From Halostagnicola sp. A56 (lineage in GTDB: Archaea; Halobacteriota; Halobacteria; Halobacteriales; Natrialbaceae), in contig NZ_JMIP02000017.1 in NCBI RefSeq assembly GCF_000691505.1, positions 124,001 to 188,000 of the forward strand: 64,000 bases of DNA, given 5' to 3'. How positions within the stretch are numbered: position 1 is the first letter of the stretch; each line of letters opens with the position of its first letter. Of this stretch, positions 1 to 9,289 are shown one piece after another. The translations under genes and the position numbers were made by a program. The notes under the pieces are model-generated. The model was not told where the DNA came from, searched no databases, and saw only the letters and a program-made list of their open reading frames with translations.

Positions 1-560
1 GTCTCGAGTTCTCCGAAGAGCGCTTTTTCGGCCCGGAGCACGACCTCGGGGTGATCGCTGGCGAGGTGGAGCAGTGCATCGAACTCGTCGAACGCGGGAT
101 CTTCCCGGTCCGTCAGCGCTTCCGGCACGGGGAGATCGACCGTTTCCGGGAGCTCCCCGTCGAATCGATCGAAGTACGACGGCGTATACCCTACCGTGAA
201 CAACAGCCCGTCGTTGCTCCATTCGTAGGCTCGCTCGAGTGTTTGCAGGCTGCCCTCGACCGTCTCCGCTGGCTCCGTCAACGAATCTCCATCGTCCCTA
301 TCGGCGGGGTCGCTCGCGAGCGAGAGCGCAACGAGTACGTGGTGTTCTGGCGGTCGTACGTTGCCGTCGTCGTCGGTCTCGAGGAACTCGTTCCAGGCAT
401 GTTGGCGCGCTGGAAGCGAGTCTGGGTCGTCGGTTCCAGCGGGCACGTCGACTTCCCCGCGCTCGTCGAGACAGGCGCTGATGGCGCTGGCACCGCCGAC
501 CGCGACGACCGCTCGGAGGTAGTCTCGTCGGGAGAGTCCGCCACGCTCGGGAATCGTCAC
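1..560 (-). CDS. Tat-exported lipoprotein, haloarchaeal DyP-peroxidase-like / DUF7405-type (3' end outside window)
   Basis: The minus frame is open from a GTG at 560 to the window edge, giving about 186 residues of an incomplete protein. The N-terminus has a twin-arginine motif (SRRDYLRA) and then a hydrophobic stretch ending in a lipobox (ISAC), so the protein should be exported folded and lipid-anchored. The mature part contains QHAWNEFL, PPEHHVLVALSL and LLFTVGYTPSYFDRF, which I associate from memory with a haloarchaeal family distantly related to DyP-type peroxidases (DUF7405). No haem ligand can be assigned because the C-terminal part is missing. The GTG start is chosen because the Tat motif lies just behind it and no in-frame ATG is close upstream. 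Confidence 0.7.
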   Translation of the reverse strand, partial: MTIPERGGLSRRDYLRAVVAVGGASAISACLDERGEVDVPAGTDDPDSLPARQHAWNEFLETDDDGNVRPPEHHVLVALSLASDPADRDDGDSLTEPAETVEGSLQTLERAYEWSNDGLLFTVGYTPSYFDRFDGELPETVDLPVPEALTDREDPAFDEFDALLHLASDHPEVVLRAEKALFGELE

Positions 561-711
561 TAGCGGAACGTTGGCCTCGAGAAATATATATGTGTATTTC
601 GGGGACTCGCCATCGAAGCCGGATTCGCAGCGTCGTCGCCGCCACGGGATTGACTTGCCCCTCGCGTGCGCCACCCCCAGCGTTTTGACCGGCGTCGTGG
701 TGGGAGTCAGT

Positions 712-981
712 ATGGTCGCTTCCGAACTGCAAAACGCCCGAACGAAACTCGAGGACGCCGCCGACACCGCCGAGGACGATATCAGTGACGACCTCAGTGA
801 GGCCGCGGGGGAATTCGGCCGACTCGAGTCGGAGACGGACCGCGTCGATCACACGATGCTCGACGACCACCTGAACACGCTCAGGCAACTGCGCGAACGC
901 GCAAGCGGCGAGACAGAAGCAGCCGTCGACCGGGCGATCGAGCACGCCGAGACGTATCGCAAGGATCTCGAGCAGGCCTGA
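712..981 (+). CDS. small acidic helical protein (89 aa)
   Basis: An 89-residue highly charged protein, predicted almost wholly alpha-helical, with no cysteines or membrane segment. The frame is open further upstream, but that part is basic and unlike a haloarchaeal protein, so the ATG at 712 is preferred. It resembles the small DUF7553-like haloarchaeal proteins; that assignment is from memory and weak. It stands alone, with its stop 31 nt from the stop of the convergent orc gene. Function unknown. Confidence 0.7.
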   Translation: MVASELQNARTKLEDAADTAEDDISDDLSEAAGEFGRLESETDRVDHTMLDDHLNTLRQLRERASGETEAAVDRAIEHAETYRKDLEQA

Positions 982-1011
982 AAACGTCGAACTCTACGAG
1001 CCGGAGCGAAT

Positions 1012-2142
1012 TCACTCGAGCCGATCCAACACGGCCTCTTTCTCGTAGGCGAGCGTCAGCGACCGCGAGCGACCGCGGCCGTCGATTTCGGCGTAGTCGG
1101 CCTCGATCAGGCCGAGCTGGTCGAGTTTGTTGACGATTTCGGAGTAGCGCGTGTAGCCGAGGTCGGTCTCCTCGCGGAAGGCGTCGTAGACGGCGCCGGC
1201 CTGTTCGCCGTCGTTGGTCGCGATGACCTCGAGCAGGGCGCGTTCCGTGTCGCTGAGTCCCGAGAGGCTCTGCGAGAGGCTCACGTATTTCGACTTTTCG
1301 TAGGCGGTTTCGACGTCTTCGCGCTCGACGACGCGGCTGGCGCGCATTTCTGCGGTGAGTCCCGCCCGCCGAAGCAGGTCGATCCCGACCCGGAGGTCGC
1401 CGCTTTCTGCCGTTAGCTCGGCGACGTACTCGAGCGTGTCTCGGGAGATGACTCCGTCGTTGAACCCCTTTCTAACGCGCTCGTCGAGGATGTCGACGAT
1501 TTCGGGCTGGTCGTACACCGGGAAGTAGACGTCTTCGGGGCGGAAGACGCTCTGGACCCGCGAGTCCAGTTCGTCGATCACCTCGAGGGTCGGATCGGAG
1601 GAGACCACGACGACGCCGATCTTCGCGCCGGGGTACTCCTCGTGAGCGCGAAGCAACGAGTAGAGCGTGTCGGAGGCCTCGTTCTCGTAAAAGAGGTAGT
1701 TCACGTCGTCGAGCGCGACGACCAGCACGCGGTCTTGCTCGACGAGTTTCTCGGCGATCTGGCCGAACAGCTTCTTGAAGGAGATGCCCGACGAGGGCGG
1801 TTCGTAGTCGAAGGTTCCCTCGAACAGCCGCGAAAACACCGAGTACCGCGTCGAGTTGACCTGGCAGTTGACCCGAATCGTTCGAATGTCGCCAGTCTGT
1901 GCACCGACCTCGTCGAACAGCTTTTGAATCGAAGTGGTCTTGCCCGTTCCGGGCGGTCCGCGGACCATCACGTTCAGCGGGCGCGACCCGCGAACCGCGG
2001 GCCGCAAGGCGTATGTCAGACTCTGGGTCTGACTCTCGCGGTGTTTGAACGTCTCGGGAACGTAGTCGATCTCGAAGACGTGTTCGTTCCGGAACACGGA
2101 TTCGTCCCACGACAACATCCCCTCGTCGGGGTCCCCATCCAT
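1012..2142 (-). CDS. Orc1/Cdc6-family AAA+ ATPase (replication initiator paralogue)
   Basis: A 376-residue Orc1/Cdc6-type protein. It has a Walker A motif GPPGTGKT near residue 62, a Walker B-like ALDDVNYLF near residue 145, a sensor-type VVSSDP segment, a lid region (GDLRVGIDLLRRA) and a C-terminal winged helix (TRYSEIVNKLDQLGLIEAD). Family members bind origin boxes and load the replicative helicase, or act as regulatory paralogues. The Walker B has Asp where most initiators have the catalytic Glu (LDD instead of LDE). The ATG at 2142 follows a GGTGG stretch; a GTG at 2154 is the alternative. Haloarchaea carry many orc paralogues, so this need not be an origin-specific initiator, and I recognised no origin boxes beside it. 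Confidence 0.85.
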   Translation of the reverse strand: MDGDPDEGMLSWDESVFRNEHVFEIDYVPETFKHRESQTQSLTYALRPAVRGSRPLNVMVRGPPGTGKTTSIQKLFDEVGAQTGDIRTIRVNCQVNSTRYSVFSRLFEGTFDYEPPSSGISFKKLFGQIAEKLVEQDRVLVVALDDVNYLFYENEASDTLYSLLRAHEEYPGAKIGVVVVSSDPTLEVIDELDSRVQSVFRPEDVYFPVYDQPEIVDILDERVRKGFNDGVISRDTLEYVAELTAESGDLRVGIDLLRRAGLTAEMRASRVVEREDVETAYEKSKYVSLSQSLSGLSDTERALLEVIATNDGEQAGAVYDAFREETDLGYTRYSEIVNKLDQLGLIEADYAEIDGRGRSRSLTLAYEKEAVLDRLE

Positions 2143-2267
2143 TAGTTCCACCACGCTTTCGGAGCTACTTAGTTGTTTTCGGCGTACGCGGTTCCGTTTC
2201 CGATTCTTTCGGCCGATTTACCCCACGAGGAGCGATCAGCTATCGCGGTCACTCGAGAGCCGCCGAC

Positions 2268-4319
2268 TCACTCGAACTTCTCGAGCAATCGATCGTAGAA
2301 GACGGCCTCGCGCTCGTCTGCTAACTTCTCGACGATCAGTTCGGGCGTCGAGCGCGCGAGATGGTCTTTGATCGGCGAGCGGTTGACCTCGAGTTCGCCG
2401 TCGACGAGTCCCACTGCCTCGATGCCGTCGACGGCCATGTCGTAGGCCGCCATCTCGCGGATTTCGCCTGCGAGGTGGGAGACGAACACCGCCGTCGCGC
2501 CGTTTTCCGATAACGCCTCGAGTATGCCCGCGATGATCTTCGCCGACGCGCCGGGTTCGGTGATACTCTCGAGCTCGTCGACCAGCACCAGCGAGCCCGC
2601 CCCGTCGCCGGCTATGTCGGCGAACTGCCTGACCGTTGACTCGAACGCGCCCGCGTCGAGGGTTCCCTGGGTTTTGGCGTGATAGTGCATCGACTCGAAG
2701 CGCTCGAGTCGAACCCGATCCGCGGGGACCGGCAACCCCATGTGTGCCAGTACGACGACGCTCGCGACCAGATCCAGCGTTGATGTCTTCCCGCCGCTGT
2801 TGACTCCCGACAGGAGCGCGACACCCGAGACGCCGTAGTCGACGGGTTCGATCGCCTCGAGCGGTTCCGACAGCAACGGCGACCGGCCGCCCTTGATCTC
2901 GAACCCGCGGTCGTCAGCCGACTCGTTCGAGTTCACCGAATCCGTCGACGCGGCTGACCCCGTCGATTCCGCCAACCCCGCCGATCCGCCGACAAACTCG
3001 GGCATCGTACACTCGAAATCGCGCGCGAAGCGAGCGATAGCGAGTTCGACATCCAACTCGAGGGCGTTTCGAACGAGATCCGCCGCGGCCCCACGCTGAT
3101 CGGCAAGATCGGCCGCCAGTTCTCGTTTCAGTCGCGCTTCGCGGCGCTCTCTGGTCGCTGTGAGTTCCTCGCGGAGTCGAGAAACGGTGTCCTCGTCGCG
3201 TTCGACCGGAAACGTCGGCTCGTCTCCGAACGTCCGCCGCGCGATTTCGGCCTCGCCCGCGTCGAGGTCGAGCGCGTCTATCAGGTGTTCGCGGGCGGCC
3301 GCGACCGCCTGTGCGTACTCGTCGGCTAGTTCTCGAGAGAGCAGCGAGTCGACGCCCGCGCCCTGTTCGACCAGCGAGAGCAGGTCCGCCCCCTCGATGG
3401 TCACGTCCTGTTCGCGGATCGCCTGTCGGAGGTGGTCGTTCGCGACGGATTCGGCCGCCCCGACCGATACCTCGAGGTCGTCGACCGCCGTCGCGAGTCG
3501 ATCCAGTTCGTCGTCACCGGCGACGGTGCCGTCGTCGTTCACCCGGGCGAGTCCGGCTTCGAGCGCCGCGAGGTCGCAGTCGGTCTCGAGGTCGGCGTTG
3601 CGGTGGACGGCGATCGCAGCCCGCAAGCTGTCGCGGTTGCGGGCGAAAAAGGCGACCGAGCGTTCGGGGACGATCTCCGCGGGATTCTCGAGGGCGTCGG
3701 GGCGGACCTGCACGTCGCCGTCGACGGCGACGCCAGCGAACGTCTCGTCGATGGCGATCACCGTCGAGTAGCCGCGAGCGAGTTCGGCAAGTCCCTGGGC
3801 GTCTTCGACCACTTCGACGGAGAGTTCCGGAATCGCCTCGCGAGCGGCGGTGTATCGCTCCGCGTCGGTCGTCGCGAGACACCGCTCGCGAACCTGCACG
3901 TCTCCCCCGCGCTTGAGGGGTTCGACCCCTTCGAGCGCTTCCAGCACCGCCGGATCGGGATCGCGTTCGATCGCCTCGCGAGCGAAGGTCTGTACCTCCT
4001 CGATCCGCGACTGACAGGGGCTCGGGTAGATCGTCTCGAGACGCTGGGCGCCGTACTCCGTCACGGTACGTTCTTGACACAGCGAGAGCACCTCTCGGTA
4101 GACTTCGCGTGCGCGTTCGGTCGCGAGGAAACCGCCGGGGTCGTCGTGTTTGCGGCGGATCGCCCCGCGCGCGATGCGGGCGGCTCGCCCCTGCGTGATT
4201 CCCGGTGCCTTCGCGAGCGCCGCCACGTCGCCCGATTTGAGCGCCCGCTCGGGTTCCTCGAGCGTCGCGAGCGACCGAGCCGTCTTCTCGCCGACGCCCG
4301 GAATCGTCTCGAGTTCCAT
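2268..4319 (-). CDS. MutS-related ATPase with N-terminal helix-hairpin-helix region
   Basis: A 683-residue protein of the archaeal MutS-related family. The first 60 residues carry helix-hairpin-helix elements (IPGVGEKTARSL, APGITQGRAARIARG). A long helical lever-like middle follows, and then a MutS ABC-type ATPase: Walker A NSGGKTST near residue 505, Walker B LVLVDELES and the SHLAGEI His loop. An acidic Ser/Asn/Ala linker (SADDRGFE region) precedes the ATPase. There is no MutS domain I, so mismatch recognition like bacterial MutS1 is unlikely; related MutS2/MutS5-type proteins act on branched or recombining DNA. The frame is open to 4490, but the extra residues are basic and non-conserved, so the ATG at 4319 (MELETIPGVG) is chosen. 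Confidence 0.85.
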   Translation of the reverse strand: MELETIPGVGEKTARSLATLEEPERALKSGDVAALAKAPGITQGRAARIARGAIRRKHDDPGGFLATERAREVYREVLSLCQERTVTEYGAQRLETIYPSPCQSRIEEVQTFAREAIERDPDPAVLEALEGVEPLKRGGDVQVRERCLATTDAERYTAAREAIPELSVEVVEDAQGLAELARGYSTVIAIDETFAGVAVDGDVQVRPDALENPAEIVPERSVAFFARNRDSLRAAIAVHRNADLETDCDLAALEAGLARVNDDGTVAGDDELDRLATAVDDLEVSVGAAESVANDHLRQAIREQDVTIEGADLLSLVEQGAGVDSLLSRELADEYAQAVAAAREHLIDALDLDAGEAEIARRTFGDEPTFPVERDEDTVSRLREELTATRERREARLKRELAADLADQRGAAADLVRNALELDVELAIARFARDFECTMPEFVGGSAGLAESTGSAASTDSVNSNESADDRGFEIKGGRSPLLSEPLEAIEPVDYGVSGVALLSGVNSGGKTSTLDLVASVVVLAHMGLPVPADRVRLERFESMHYHAKTQGTLDAGAFESTVRQFADIAGDGAGSLVLVDELESITEPGASAKIIAGILEALSENGATAVFVSHLAGEIREMAAYDMAVDGIEAVGLVDGELEVNRSPIKDHLARSTPELIVEKLADEREAVFYDRLLEKFE

Positions 4320-4608
4320 CGACCGGCGTATCCCATCGAAGCGAGAAAAAACCCCCGCCCGCGCGGTCATCGCCAGCGTCGAGGATCGCTTGAACGCCGA
4401 CCCCTTCTGACGCGCCTTGCCCTCCCCAACCGATTCGTTCGCTCGCAGGCTCACGGCGTCGCCGTTCGCTGTTCCGCGCCGCTCACTCATTCACTGGAAG
4501 GCGCTTCGCGACTTGCAGGCCGTTCGGTCACTCCGTGACCGAAGACAGTCCACGGATGACGGCGCGCTCTCGGCGTTCGGGCACGCCGCCAGCGCGCGCC
4601 GATCCACT

Positions 4609-4736
4609 GGGAGTTGCGGACGGACACGGGAGCTGTGGGTTGACACGGGAGTTGCGGACGGACACGGGAGCTGTGGGTTGACACGGGAGTTGCGGGTGGA
4701 CACGGAAGTTGTGGGTGGACACGAGAACTGTGGGTG
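4609..4736. repeat. 19-bp minisatellite, about 6.7 units, in the gap upstream of the matrixin-like gene
   Basis: Tandem array of 19-bp units from 4609 to 4722 plus 14 bp of a seventh. Units 1 and 3 are identical (GGGAGTTGCGGACGGACAC) and units 2 and 4 are identical (GGGAGCTGTGGGTTGACAC), so the array has a 38-bp higher-order period. Units 5 to 7 drift (GGGTGGACAC, GGAAGTTGTG, GAGAACTGTG). It fills part of the 508-nt gap between the MutS-related and matrixin-like genes, and I see no convincing gene there. Confidence 0.9.
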
Positions 4737-4827
4737 TTGGAGACGAGATTGGTGGGGATCCTTCGGGCGTTGAATACGCGATACCACGGACACCAGAGTT
4801 TTTTCCTCGCTCGCCGGACAGTCAGGC

Positions 4828-5847
4828 GTGTCAACCGCTCGTCTCGCGCTCGCGCTTGTCGTGCTCCTCGCCCTCTCGGGCTGTGCGAGCGTCCCAATCG
4901 ATCCGATGGGCAACGAACCTGACGCGCCGAATACCGCGAACGTACACTCCGAGAATCCGTACGGGAAGGACACGCTCACTGTCGGCCTCGACACCAGCGC
5001 GGCCGAGCGAAACGTCACTCCGCTCGTCGCGAACGCACTCGCATACTGGGAGGAAAACGCGAGCGAGTACGCGGGCTATCCGATCGAGTACACGCTCGAG
5101 CCCGACGCGACGAATCCCGACGTACAGATCGACTGGCGGGAGAACATCACCGCCTGCGGTAGCTTCGATACGCGCACGATCGGCTGTGCGGATCTCGTCA
5201 CCGATCGAGCACCTGCGACGACCGAGATCGCCATCGAAGCTGGCTGGACGAACTCGAGCACCGAGGACACGCTCATCCACGAACTCGGGCACACGCTCGG
5301 ACTCGACCACGACGACGAGCCCCAGCCGATCATGCAGGCCAGCGGGAGCGTGACGCCGGCCGAACAACGCCCCGAGGTCACGCTCTTGCTCGATCGGGAG
5401 TACCACGACCACGAGACGGCCCGCGAGCAAACCGAGCGCGCACTCGAATACTGGGACGAGTGGGCCGACGGCAATCTCGAGCAAACCGTCTCGTACGACC
5501 TGCAAACGACCGAAATCGACACCAGCTCCGGGTCGGAGAGTACCACCGATCCCTCTCGATCCGATTCGATCGATGCCGACCGCCCGGCGAACGTCTCGAT
5601 CGTCGTCGCCGACGACCGCGAGTACTGTGACGCGAACGAATCTACCTCGTGTACGGGTGTGTCAGAACCCGAAATCGCGACCGACGACTACAGCGTGGGG
5701 CTGGCGACTCCCCGCGCGGATACGATCGGCTGGTTCGTTGGCTACTATCTCGGCGCGTTCCACGGCCTCGAGTCCGAGGAGTACCCCGAGCCGTTCCAGA
5801 CTCGAACCGTCGAACACGTCTCGGGGGAGTGGTGGACCGACGACTGA
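4828..5847 (+). CDS. secreted matrixin/metzincin-like zinc protease, lipoprotein
   Basis: A 339-residue protein from a GTG start. It begins with a signal peptide ending in a lipobox-like ALSGC at residues 16-20, so it is probably exported and membrane-anchored. Near residue 150 it carries the metzincin zinc motif HELGHTLGLDH, followed by QPIMQA, which fits a Met-turn; this is a matrixin-like (M10-type) catalytic core. The rest of the protein is acidic with a Ser/Thr-rich spacer (STTDPSRSDSID). The C-terminal part (about 250-339) has no family I recognise. Substrate unknown. Stop codons of this gene and the convergent CPBP gene are 7 nt apart. Confidence 0.85.
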   Translation: MSTARLALALVVLLALSGCASVPIDPMGNEPDAPNTANVHSENPYGKDTLTVGLDTSAAERNVTPLVANALAYWEENASEYAGYPIEYTLEPDATNPDVQIDWRENITACGSFDTRTIGCADLVTDRAPATTEIAIEAGWTNSSTEDTLIHELGHTLGLDHDDEPQPIMQASGSVTPAEQRPEVTLLLDREYHDHETAREQTERALEYWDEWADGNLEQTVSYDLQTTEIDTSSGSESTTDPSRSDSIDADRPANVSIVVADDREYCDANESTSCTGVSEPEIATDDYSVGLATPRADTIGWFVGYYLGAFHGLESEEYPEPFQTRTVEHVSGEWWTDD

Positions 5848-5854
5848 AAGTGGG

Positions 5855-6661
5855 CTAGAGGGTCGCCTGCAGCAAGAAAAGCGTCGCGTTGTAGCCGCCA
5901 TGGATCCACATCACCAGATAGAGATTGTTGTACCGCTCGTAGAGCCAGCCGAATGCCAGCGACAGGACGAAGACGACCCCGAGCGAGACGACGGCGGCCG
6001 AAAGCGTCGTCGTGAGGTACGCCAGGAGGTGCAAGCTCGAGAACAGCAGCGAGGTCCCGATGATCGCCCCGGTCGAGCCGAACGCGGGGCGCATGTAGTT
6101 CTGGATCAGCCCCCGGAACAGCAACTCTTCGGCGGGGCCGATCACGAGAATCGAGATGACGGCGAGTGCGACGTAGTAGTACGGCGAGACGTCGCCGCCG
6201 ATCAGCGAGTGTTCCGAGGCAGGGATCCCGAGCGCAGAACTGGCCAGCGAGAGCGCGGCCTGGATGACGACGAGTCCGGCGATGGCGAGGAGACTCACGC
6301 CGATCTGGCGGCGGGTCGGCCTCGAGAGCCCGAACTCCGGTTTCGGTATCCAGCCGCGAGCGGCCGACAGCGCGGCGAGCCCGAACGCGCCCAGTCCCAG
6401 TAGTCCCGATTCCAGGCCGGCGAGGAGGACGTAGCTCTCGCCCTCCATGATCGCGTCGAACTGTTCGATGTTGCCGGTGGTCGCGGCCAGGTAAAGCATG
6501 GCACCGATCATCAGCACGATGAGGACGGCGAACGTGAAGATGTACGCGCCGATGATGTACCCGATCGATCCCAGCACCGCGATCAGCCCCGACCGCGAGG
6601 GGGGACCGGTTGGCGGGGACTGCTCGGGAGCACTCGGCGGATTCGACTGTGGGTCGTCCAT
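5855..6661 (-). CDS. CPBP-family intramembrane metalloprotease
   Basis: A 268-residue polytopic membrane protein with a Pro/Ser-rich N-terminal tail (about 30 residues). The CPBP/CAAX-protease motifs are present: GPAEELLFRGLIQN (EExxxR) in the middle, SSLHLL, and a C-terminal WIHGGYNATLFL. The family includes Rce1-like prenyl-protein endopeptidases and bacteriocin-immunity proteins; in archaea the substrates are mostly unknown. The frame is open far upstream in the shadow of serA, but translation there is arginine-rich nonsense, so the ATG at 6661 is used. Confidence 0.9.
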   Translation of the reverse strand: MDDPQSNPPSAPEQSPPTGPPSRSGLIAVLGSIGYIIGAYIFTFAVLIVLMIGAMLYLAATTGNIEQFDAIMEGESYVLLAGLESGLLGLGAFGLAALSAARGWIPKPEFGLSRPTRRQIGVSLLAIAGLVVIQAALSLASSALGIPASEHSLIGGDVSPYYYVALAVISILVIGPAEELLFRGLIQNYMRPAFGSTGAIIGTSLLFSSLHLLAYLTTTLSAAVVSLGVVFVLSLAFGWLYERYNNLYLVMWIHGGYNATLFLLQATL

Positions 6662-6729
6662 ACTGACTATCGGGGGATCAGAACGAAGAACGTGCCGGTC
6701 GCGGAAGGTCCGAACGGCGAGTGGGCCGC

Positions 6730-8316
6730 TCAGTTCTGACCGTTCAGAGTGATGTCCGAGACGCCGATGATCCGGTCGTCGGCCTCGAGTTCGTCTCGAG
6801 CGGCCTCCGGAACGTCGCTGTCGACGTTGTAGACGGTGAGCGCCTCGCCGCCGATGGTCTCGCGGGCGTTGAACATCCCGGCGATGTTGACGCCGTGTTT
6901 GCCCATGATCGAACCGATGAGGCCGATGACGCCCGGTTCGTCGGTGTTTCGCGTGATGACCATCCGACCGTGGGGGATCGCGTCTACGCGGTAGCCGTCG
7001 ATGCGGACGATTCGGGGATCGTTGCCGGCGAAGAGCGTCCCGTCGACCGACAGCTCCGAGTCGCCGTTGCCGACGGTCACGGAGACCAGACTCTGGAAGT
7101 CGGCGGCTTGTCGGGTCTTCGATTCGGTGACATCGACGCCGCGGTCCTCTGCGATCTGCGGTGCGTTGACGGTATTGACCTGCCACTCGAGCGGTTCGAA
7201 GACGCCCTTGAGCGCACTCGCGGTGACGAACTCGACGTCTTCGTCCGCGATGTCGCCCTCGTAGGTCACCTCGACGCTCTCGGTGCGGCCGTCGAGCAGC
7301 TGGGCGGCGACCTTCCCAGCGGTTTCGGCGAGATCGATGTAGGGCTCGACGCGCGGAAACGCGCTCTCGTCGATCGAGGGGGCGTTGAGCGCGTTCGCGA
7401 CCGGCTCGCCCTCGATGGCGGCGACGACCTGCTCTGCGGTCTGGGTGGCGACGTTCTCCTGGGCGGCCTCCGTCGACGCGCCGAGGTGGGGCGTCACGAT
7501 CACGTCGTCGACGAAAAGCAGCGGCGAGTCCTCGGAGAGCGGTTCCTCGGCGAAGACGTCGAGTGCGGCCCCCTCGAGGGTGCCGTCTTCGACTTTGGCC
7601 GCGAGCGCGTCCTCGTCGACGACGCCGCCGCGGGCGCAGTTGATCAGGTAGCCCCCCTCGAGCAGCTCGAGTTCCTCGTCGCTGATTAGTCCCTCCGTTT
7701 CGGGGGTCAGCGGCGTGTGGACGGTAACGAAGTCGGCCGCCTCGAGACACGCTTCGAATTCGACGAGGTCTGCGCCGATGCGCTCGGCGCGGTCCTCCGA
7801 GATGTACGGGTCGTAGGCGACGATGTCCATCCCCATCGAGTCGAGCTTCTTTGCGACCTCCTGGCCGACGCGGCCGAGGCCGACGACGCCGAGGGTCTTG
7901 TCGTCGAGTTCGGTCCCGAGGTAGTCGCTTTTGGCCCACTCGCCATCCTTCAGGCGGACGTGGGCCTGCGGGATCGATCGCGCGGCCGCGAACGTCATCG
8001 CGACGGTGTGTTCGGCCGCCGCTCGAACGTTGCCCTCCGGCGCGTTCGCGACGATGACGCCCTCGTCGGTCGCGGCGTCGATGTCGATGTTGTCGACGCC
8101 GATGCCCGCACGGCCGACGATCGCCAGTTCCTCGGCCGCGTCGAGGACCGTCTCGGTGACCTCCGTCCCGGAGCGAACGATGAGTCCGTTGGCGTCCGAG
8201 ACCGCCTCGAGGAGCGCCTCGCCCTCGAGTTCGTATGCCGTTTCGACATCGTAGCCGGCGTCCGTGAGGACCTCGAGCCCCGCGTCAGCGATCGGATCCG
8301 TAACCAGAACCTTCAT
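6730..8316 (-). CDS. serA: D-3-phosphoglycerate dehydrogenase
   Basis: A 528-residue SerA catalysing the NAD-dependent oxidation of 3-phosphoglycerate, the first step of serine synthesis. It has the N-terminal substrate domain, a Rossmann motif VVGLGRVGQEVAKKL, the dehydrogenase signatures (VTVHTPLTPETEGLI, INCARGGVVDE and the HLGAST His), an intervening domain, and a C-terminal ACT domain (NTDEPGVIGLIGSIMG), making it the long SerA form. The ATG at 8316 (MKVLVTDPIADAG) matches the family start; the frame is open 22 codons further upstream. The serine hydroxymethyltransferase gene further right in the window acts next in the same pathway. Confidence 0.97.
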   Translation of the reverse strand: MKVLVTDPIADAGLEVLTDAGYDVETAYELEGEALLEAVSDANGLIVRSGTEVTETVLDAAEELAIVGRAGIGVDNIDIDAATDEGVIVANAPEGNVRAAAEHTVAMTFAAARSIPQAHVRLKDGEWAKSDYLGTELDDKTLGVVGLGRVGQEVAKKLDSMGMDIVAYDPYISEDRAERIGADLVEFEACLEAADFVTVHTPLTPETEGLISDEELELLEGGYLINCARGGVVDEDALAAKVEDGTLEGAALDVFAEEPLSEDSPLLFVDDVIVTPHLGASTEAAQENVATQTAEQVVAAIEGEPVANALNAPSIDESAFPRVEPYIDLAETAGKVAAQLLDGRTESVEVTYEGDIADEDVEFVTASALKGVFEPLEWQVNTVNAPQIAEDRGVDVTESKTRQAADFQSLVSVTVGNGDSELSVDGTLFAGNDPRIVRIDGYRVDAIPHGRMVITRNTDEPGVIGLIGSIMGKHGVNIAGMFNARETIGGEALTVYNVDSDVPEAARDELEADDRIIGVSDITLNGQN

Positions 8317-8478
8317 GCGCGAGTCAATTGCGTCGACAGGGTAAACCCTTCCGTTGTGTCCGAAGCTGGCAAAAACTACCACGGGTGCGGATTGCTGGGG
8401 TCGCGGAACGACTTCGTTCGGCTTTCCGAACGGACAGCACGGTTTTGTCCTCTGGCCGCGTACTGGATTCGATTACCC

Positions 8479-8742
8479 GTGACCCCTCGAAAAACCCAAC
8501 TCCCAGATAGGAAACGCGCCCGGAGCCGCCAGCGCGCTCTCAGCGCCGAACTCGAGCAGATGACGGCGCGCCTAGAGGCGACCGAACGCCGCCTCGGCCG
8601 CCTCCAGAACACCGTCAACGCCGTCGCCCGCGAGGCCGGCGTCTCGATGGACGGCCCCTGTGGCCACTGCGGTCGGAGCCACCTCATCGTCGCGGACGGC
8701 ACGCTGCGTTGCCCCTCGTGTGGCTACCGACGGTCGCTATAG
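8479..8742 (+). CDS. small coiled-coil protein with CxxC zinc ribbon (87 aa)
   Basis: An 87-residue protein from a GTG at 8479. A basic N-terminal third (RKRARSRQR) leads into a helical segment (ELEQMTARLEATERRLGRL) and a two-knuckle zinc ribbon (CGHCG ... CPSCGY) at the C-terminus. A small nucleic-acid-binding protein is plausible, but I know no specific function. The frame is open far upstream inside the antisense of serA, so the start is not certain. Confidence 0.65.
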   Translation: MTPRKTQLPDRKRARSRQRALSAELEQMTARLEATERRLGRLQNTVNAVAREAGVSMDGPCGHCGRSHLIVADGTLRCPSCGYRRSL

Positions 8743-8868
8743 GGGCCGCTCGAGACGCGAGACGAGAACCGCGTACGGACTGTCGATCTCTCGGAGTCCG
8801 GACGAGCTCCCGGGGTTCGTCTCTCACGATCGGTGGTATTTTTCTATCGCGGGATAGTGGTGCGTAGT

Positions 8869-9288
8869 ATGAACTACAGCGAAGTCGAGACGGACGCGGA
8901 GTACGTCGCCCGCCTCGAGACGGGCGCGGATTGGCGGGCGGAGATCGAATCGCTCGCGGCCGAGGTCGACGCCGGTGCGGCGTGGTTTACCGCCCTCGGG
9001 GCCGTGCAGGACGCCGAACTCGCCTTCTACGATCAGGGCGACCTCGAGTACTACACGATCGACGCGGACGAGCCGCTCGAGGTCGCAAGCTGTGTCGGCA
9101 ACGTCGCCTGGTTGGACGACGAACGGTTCGCCCACACCCACGTCGTCCTCTCGGACGCTGACGGCGAGACGATCTCTGGCCACCTCAACGAAGCGACGGT
9201 CTGGGCCGGCGAAGTGTACATGCGCGTCTTCGAGGACGATCTGGTGCGCGAATACGACGAGACGACCGCGCTCGATCTCTGGCTCTGA
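8869..9288 (+). CDS. PPC/DUF296 domain protein
   Basis: A 139-residue single PPC (PCC, DUF296) domain protein. It carries [20 protein letters not shown], the metal-site-like [21 protein letters not shown] segment, and the closing VYMRV strand. In plants this fold is found in AT-hook DNA-binding proteins; in archaea it is a stand-alone homotrimeric domain of uncertain role. Only one nucleotide separates its stop from the DP2 start codon, so it probably shares a transcript with polC. Confidence 0.85.
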   Translation: MNYSEVETDAEYVARLETGADWRAEIESLAAEVDAGAAWFTALGAVQDAELAFYDQGDLEYYTIDADEPLEVASCVGNVAWLDDERFAHTHVVLSDADGETISGHLNEATVWAGEVYMRVFEDDLVREYDETTALDLWL

Positions 9289-9289
9289 G

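Noticed and set aside
4609-4736. Possible CRISPR array
   Set aside because: The 19-bp units are adjacent without unique spacers, so this is a minisatellite. No cas genes are present in the window.
6662-7939. Open frame upstream of and continuous with the CPBP protease
   Set aside because: It is a shadow of serA on the same strand, in another frame, and yields Arg-rich nonsense. The protease starts at 6661.
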